Source of the DNA: Pannonibacter carbonis
GTDB taxonomy: Bacteria; Pseudomonadota; Alphaproteobacteria; Rhizobiales; Stappiaceae
DNA length: 64,000 nt
Direction of reading: 5' to 3'
Assembly (NCBI RefSeq): GCF_003012935.1
Contig: NZ_PUDR01000001.1
Location: 438,343 to 502,342, forward strand
The notes beneath the pieces were generated by a model. That model saw nothing but the letters and a program-made list of their open reading frames with translations, made no database searches and had not been told where the DNA came from. The position numbers and the translations under genes are program-made. Positions 61,524-64,000 of the stretch are shown here, piece by piece. The stretch's first letter is position 1. Every line of letters starts with the position of its first letter.

Positions 61524-61610
61524 ATGGGAACCACGAGCGGGTCGCTGAGCGGTTTGGAACAGGCGCAACGGAGCGCCAGACAGTTTCTCCGCAAGGGGAC
61601 AAGGGCATGA
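61524..61610 (+). CDS. Possible 28-residue leader ORF overlapping the regulator start
   Basis: A short frame MGTTSGSLSGLEQAQRSARQ... of 28 codons begins 8 bases after GGAG and its TGA overlaps the ATG of the XRE-cupin gene (ATGA). This would allow translational coupling. No homologue is recognised, and in GC-rich DNA such frames arise by chance, so confidence is low. Confidence 0.25.
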   Translation: MGTTSGSLSGLEQAQRSARQFLRKGTRA

Positions 61611-62212
61611 CACGAAGCAAGGCTGCTTCAACGGTTGATCTCGGCGATGCACGCCGCAACCTTGGCATCAAGCTGAAGCTGGCACGCCAGACAAAGGGCT
61701 TTACTCTCAAGGAGCTGGCAGAACGAGGCGACTGTTCGGAAAGTCTTCTGTCGAAGATCGAGAACGGCAAGGTGATGCCGTCGTTGCCACTGGTTCACCG
61801 GCTCGTGCACGCGCTCGAAACCAACATCTCCTGGCTGTTCGAAGAACAAGGGCCGCAGGACAATGTGGTGTTCCGCAAGGGCGAGCGCCCGTTCATCTCG
61901 CTGGAAAAGAGCAACGGACGCACCAGCGGCGTCATGCTCGAACGCATCATTCCCTACAAGGAGGGTCACCTCCTGCAATGCAACATCCACCATCTTGAAG
62001 TGGGCGGGCGCTCGGGCGGGTCGATCACGCATGAAGGCGAGGAAGTCGGCTATGTGATCGCGGGCCAGGTTGCGCTCGATCTCAACGACCAGACCTATGC
62101 GCTCGAGGCTGGCGACGGCTTTTGCTTCCGGTCCAACATCCCGCATTCCTATCGCAACATCGGCAGTGAACCGGCAAGCATCCTGTGGGTCTGCACGCCG
62201 CCGACCTTCTAG
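61607..62212 (+). CDS. XRE-family regulator with C-terminal cupin domain
   Basis: Transcriptional regulator of 201 residues. HTH_3 domain at about 15-72 (LGIKLKLARQTKGFTLKELAERGDCSESLLSKIENGKVMPSLPLVHRLVHAL). The cupin_2 domain follows at about 110-190 (HLEVGGRSGGSITHEGEEVGYVIAGQVALDL and EAGDGFCFRSNIPHSYRN), as in PuuR-type regulators. ATG at 61607 follows AAGGGGA. It lies behind the dipeptide-type operon in the same direction and is its likely local regulator. Confidence 0.9.
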   Translation: MTRSKAASTVDLGDARRNLGIKLKLARQTKGFTLKELAERGDCSESLLSKIENGKVMPSLPLVHRLVHALETNISWLFEEQGPQDNVVFRKGERPFISLEKSNGRTSGVMLERIIPYKEGHLLQCNIHHLEVGGRSGGSITHEGEEVGYVIAGQVALDLNDQTYALEAGDGFCFRSNIPHSYRNIGSEPASILWVCTPPTF

Positions 62213-62301
62213 AGTCAGCATCGGTCCTAGATTGAAGCCGATGGGGGCATTCGCCACCGTGTGTCTGGCTGGGTTGGTCCGGTCGGCTTGAGGGGTCGTT
62301 T

Positions 62302-62601
62302 CTATACACTCCCCCGTTCTCGCCACGCGTATGTTGTGATTTTGCCCAGCACGTCCTGCTCACTGAGTTCCTCGGCCTTGTCCGTGCCACAGACGCACTG
62401 GTTGACGCCTTGGCTGTCGACGGTCACGGCCTTTTCCGTGCGGGTAAACAGCTCGTTGAAGCGATCGACATTGGCGTCGGGCAGGCCGGAAGTGGCGGCG
62501 AGGTGGATTGAGAAGCCAGCGAAGCCACGTCGCGGCGCGGCGCGGATCGCAGCGACAGCAAATCGTCGCTGGCCAACCAGCTTGCGATCGATGACAATTG
62601 C
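62302..62601 (-). pseudogene. Unrecognised coding-like fragment without start
   Basis: On the minus strand about 100 codons ending at a TAG (62302) have coding-like composition with mostly G/C third positions, for example SGLPDANVDRFNELFTRTEK and VCGTDKAEELSEQDVLGK. Upstream, the frame runs into the opposite strand of the small phosphatase gene without an acceptable start, so it looks like a 5'-truncated remnant. I do not recognise the protein. The 90 bases between the XRE-cupin stop and this fragment hold nothing visible. Confidence 0.35.
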
Positions 62602-62604
62602 GCC

Positions 62605-62937
62605 ATGACCAATGTTCTTTTCATATGCGGCAAGGCACGCAAACGCAGCCCGACCGCCGCAGCTATCGCGGCCGCGGAATTCGGACTGCCAACAGACTTT
62701 GCCGGCCTTAGTACCGACGCCGACGAAAGGCTCACTGCCGAGCATTTGGCCTGGGCCGACGTGATTGTTGTGATGGAGAAGCGGCAGTTGGTGCGCCTGA
62801 AACGGCAGGCCGGCGGGTCTCTCAAGGCTCGGAAGCTCGTTTGTCTTGATATACCGGACAGTTTCGAGTTCATGCAACCCGAGCTTGTTGACCTTCTGAA
62901 AAGACGGCTTCCGCAGGTCATCAGAAAGCAAAGCTGA
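62605..62937 (+). CDS. Small low-molecular-weight phosphotyrosine-phosphatase-like protein
   Basis: Protein of 110 residues beginning MTNVLFICGKARKRSPTAAAI. This resembles the CxxxxxR(S/T) P-loop of low-molecular-weight phosphatases (Cys8, Arg14, Ser15), though the spacing CGKARKRS is longer than a normal CX5R by sight: the segment C-G-K-A-R-K-R gives CX5R exactly. ADVIVVMEKRQ matches the second conserved region. It is shorter than typical enzymes (about 150 residues) and lacks the usual DPY loop, so activity is uncertain. Small proteins of this kind are common in proteobacteria. Confidence 0.7.
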   Translation: MTNVLFICGKARKRSPTAAAIAAAEFGLPTDFAGLSTDADERLTAEHLAWADVIVVMEKRQLVRLKRQAGGSLKARKLVCLDIPDSFEFMQPELVDLLKRRLPQVIRKQS

Positions 62938-63044
62938 TCGCAGAAACACCCGACATGAGGTGTCTCGAGCCTGTCGGTACGAAAGGCAACAGGTCACATG
63001 CTGCTTACTCGCTTTCAAAAACGCAAAATCAGCTTGCGCTACCA

Positions 63045-63260
63045 ATGTACGACAGCAGCTTCTGCATCATGATGGAACGCGTCCAGACAGGCGTGCGCCT
63101 AGAAGAGAAACTTGGGAAGGTTCTGAAGACGCTCGCCGAATATCGCTACATGAGCTAGGGCGACCTCCTTGAATGGGTCGTGATGCACGCCTTCGAGGGC
63201 CAGGGTTCCTTCCCGACGGGTACGCCGGGCTCCTGCCTCGGACAATTCAATCCTGCGACG
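63045..63260 (+). pseudogene. Small ribbon-helix-helix-like gene broken by an in-frame TAG
   Basis: The frame from ATG 63045 reads MYDSSFCIMMERVQTGVRLE... to EYRYMS, then TAG at 63156-63158, and continues GDLLEWVVMHAFEGQGSF in the same frame. The continuous version MS-L-GDLLE... is what I expect in this small protein family (from memory), so TAG probably replaced a leucine codon TTG. The homology fades after about 63240. The 397-base gap 62938-63334 otherwise holds only T-rich sequence near 63270-63335 behind the tRNA gene. Confidence 0.5.
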
Positions 63261-63333
63261 CGGCGTCTATGTTCTTTTTTTGTTCTTTTGCCGATGCAAT
63301 TTAGATCGGTGTGATGGTGATTTTTTGTGAGTT

Positions 63334-63411
<78 letters not shown>

Positions 63412-63486
63412 TTGAGGTGTATTGCGGTATTGTCCGCGGAGCTTTGTTTCTTGATGTGTTGGAGATTTGTTTGTTTGCACTTTGCA

Positions 63487-63604
63487 GGCCTGGCGGCGAC
63501 CTACTCTCCCGCGTCTTGAGACGAAGTACCATTGGCGCTGGGGGGTTTCACGGCCGAGTTCGGGAAGGGATCGGGTGGGGGCCCCCCGCTGGGGCCACCA
63601 GGCC
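63487..63604 (-). rRNA. rrf: 5S ribosomal RNA
   Basis: About 118 bases on the minus strand. The ends GGCCTGGTGGC and GCCGCCAGGCC pair to form helix I, and the internal segments CCCGATCCCTTCCCGAACTC and GGTACTTCGTCTCAAGACGC are standard 5S sequence. It lies between 23S and the initiator tRNA. Confidence 0.95.
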
Positions 63605-63692
63605 GGCGAAGTGCAGACATTGAGGAACTGGTCTTGTTTCAGCGTTTTTGCTGACGATGATTTGTGCGTTATCGGCGGTGCGAGGCACGTGT

Positions 63693-63737
63693 CGAACCGA
63701 AGGTTCGCAAGGCCAAGGGCCGCCGGCCGTTAGGCCG
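63693..63737. repeat. Two-hairpin element, copy 1, in the 23S-5S spacer
   Basis: Hairpin CGAACC-GAA-GGTTCG (63693-63707), linker CAAGGCCAAGGGCCGC, then hairpin CGGCC-GTTA-GGCCG (63724-63737). The core TTCGCAAGGCC...GCCGCCG (22 bases from 63704) is identical at 20 of 22 positions to the copy 84 bases further on. Confidence 0.6.
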
Positions 63738-63776
63738 CCCTCGCGGAGGGCTACGCCCCTGAGCGGCGAAGGATTA

Positions 63777-63823
63777 CGAAGCTATGCTTCGCAAGGCCGA
63801 GTGCCGCCGCGGTTGATGCCGCG
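63777..63823. repeat. Two-hairpin element, copy 2, in the 23S-5S spacer
   Basis: Hairpin CGAAGC-TAT-GCTTCG (63777-63791), linker CAAGGCCGAGTGCCGC, then hairpin CGCGG-TTGATG-CCGCG (63808-63823). Relative to copy 1 the first stem has a compensatory C-G to G-C exchange and the second stem is rebuilt with different pairs, so structure rather than sequence is kept. No tRNA is present in this spacer (63605-63890). Confidence 0.6.
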
Positions 63824-63894
63824 CGTGGTTCGCAGGACAGCGCGCGAGCGCGACCGTCCGTGAGAACATTTATATGGAATGGACATTGATTAAT

Positions 63895-64000
63895 GAGAGT
63901 GATCAAGCCGAACGAGCTATTAGTAAGGCTCAGCTTCACACGTTGCCGTGCTTCCACATGCCTCCTATCGACGTGGTGGTCTTCCACGGCTCTTCAGGGA
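63895..64000 (-). rRNA. rrl: 23S ribosomal RNA, 3' end only
   Basis: The minus strand reads the end of 23S rRNA: CCGTGGAAGACCACCACGTC, GATAGGAGGCATGTGGAAGC, and the closing AGCCTTACTAATAGCTCG... GGCTTGATCACTC. The gene runs off the right edge of the window. The exact 3' end (about 63895) is estimated from the conserved closing helix. Confidence 0.93.

Noticed and set aside
63605..63890. tRNA gene in the 23S-5S spacer
   Set aside because: Several hairpins occur, but no cloverleaf with T-arm consensus is present.

Overview
This window looks like chromosomal DNA from a GC-rich alphaproteobacterium, most likely of the order Hyphomicrobiales (a Stappiaceae-type genome would fit, but that is a low-confidence guess). 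The evidence is the 3' end of an rRNA operon in the order 23S - 5S - initiator tRNA on the minus strand at the right edge, the density of ABC transporters of alphaproteobacterial type, strong G/C preference at third codon positions and many 4-base ATGA overlaps between genes. I see no insertion sequence, phage gene, integrase or CRISPR array.

Layout from left to right. (1) 1-4476: xylose uptake and catabolism (permease end, single-domain ATPase, xylulokinase, xylose isomerase). (2) 4481-8758: a solitary NMT1/THI5-like binding protein with a RutR-like box upstream, a DeoR-type regulator behind two tandem palindromes, an APH-fold kinase and a renalase-like flavoprotein. (3) 8818-24058: a long minus-strand catabolic block with a divergent IclR regulator at 24199: tripartite tricarboxylate transporter, aldehyde dehydrogenase, class III aminotransferase, two SDRs, an amidohydrolase coupled to a G3E (CobW-type) GTPase, and a branched-chain-type ABC transporter in which permease and ATPase are fused. 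Its substrate is unknown. (4) 24979-29106: UPF0261 protein, a HicAB toxin-antitoxin pair, a HAD hydrolase and an omega-aminotransferase. (5) 29146-35347: RpiR regulator, polyamine-type ABC transporter and a P1/DmpA-family peptidase. (6) 35367-38444: molybdate transport (ModEABC). (7) 38583-42601: methionine sulfoxide reductases B and A, SelO pseudokinase and an SH3-domain secreted protein. (8) 42860-53581: an amino-sugar (probably N-acetylgalactosamine) locus: sugar ABC transporter and Gfo/Idh/MocA protein on the minus strand, and on the plus strand a chimeric RpiR-DeoR regulator with AgaS, ROK kinase, AgaZ and NagA-type deacetylase. (9) 54012-62212: dipeptide-type ABC transporter with fused ATPases, M20 amidohydrolase, SDR and an XRE-cupin regulator. 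(10) 62213-64000: decayed sequence (one unrecognised fragment, a small phosphatase, a nonsense-mutated small gene) and the rRNA operon end.

How the genes work together: the window is essentially a series of self-contained uptake-plus-catabolism modules, each with its own local regulator (DeoR, IclR, RpiR, ModE, RpiR-DeoR hybrid, XRE-cupin). A recurring device is a strong stem-loop directly behind the gene for the binding protein. The features most worth a second look are the chimeric regulator with its array of TTTTAG half-sites, the DppDF fusion whose first ATPase has lost catalytic residues, the LivMG fusion with a degenerate signature motif, the amidohydrolase-GTPase pair inside the unknown catabolic block, the Gfo/Idh/MocA protein inside the amino-sugar locus, and a duplicated two-hairpin element with compensatory base changes in the 23S-5S spacer.
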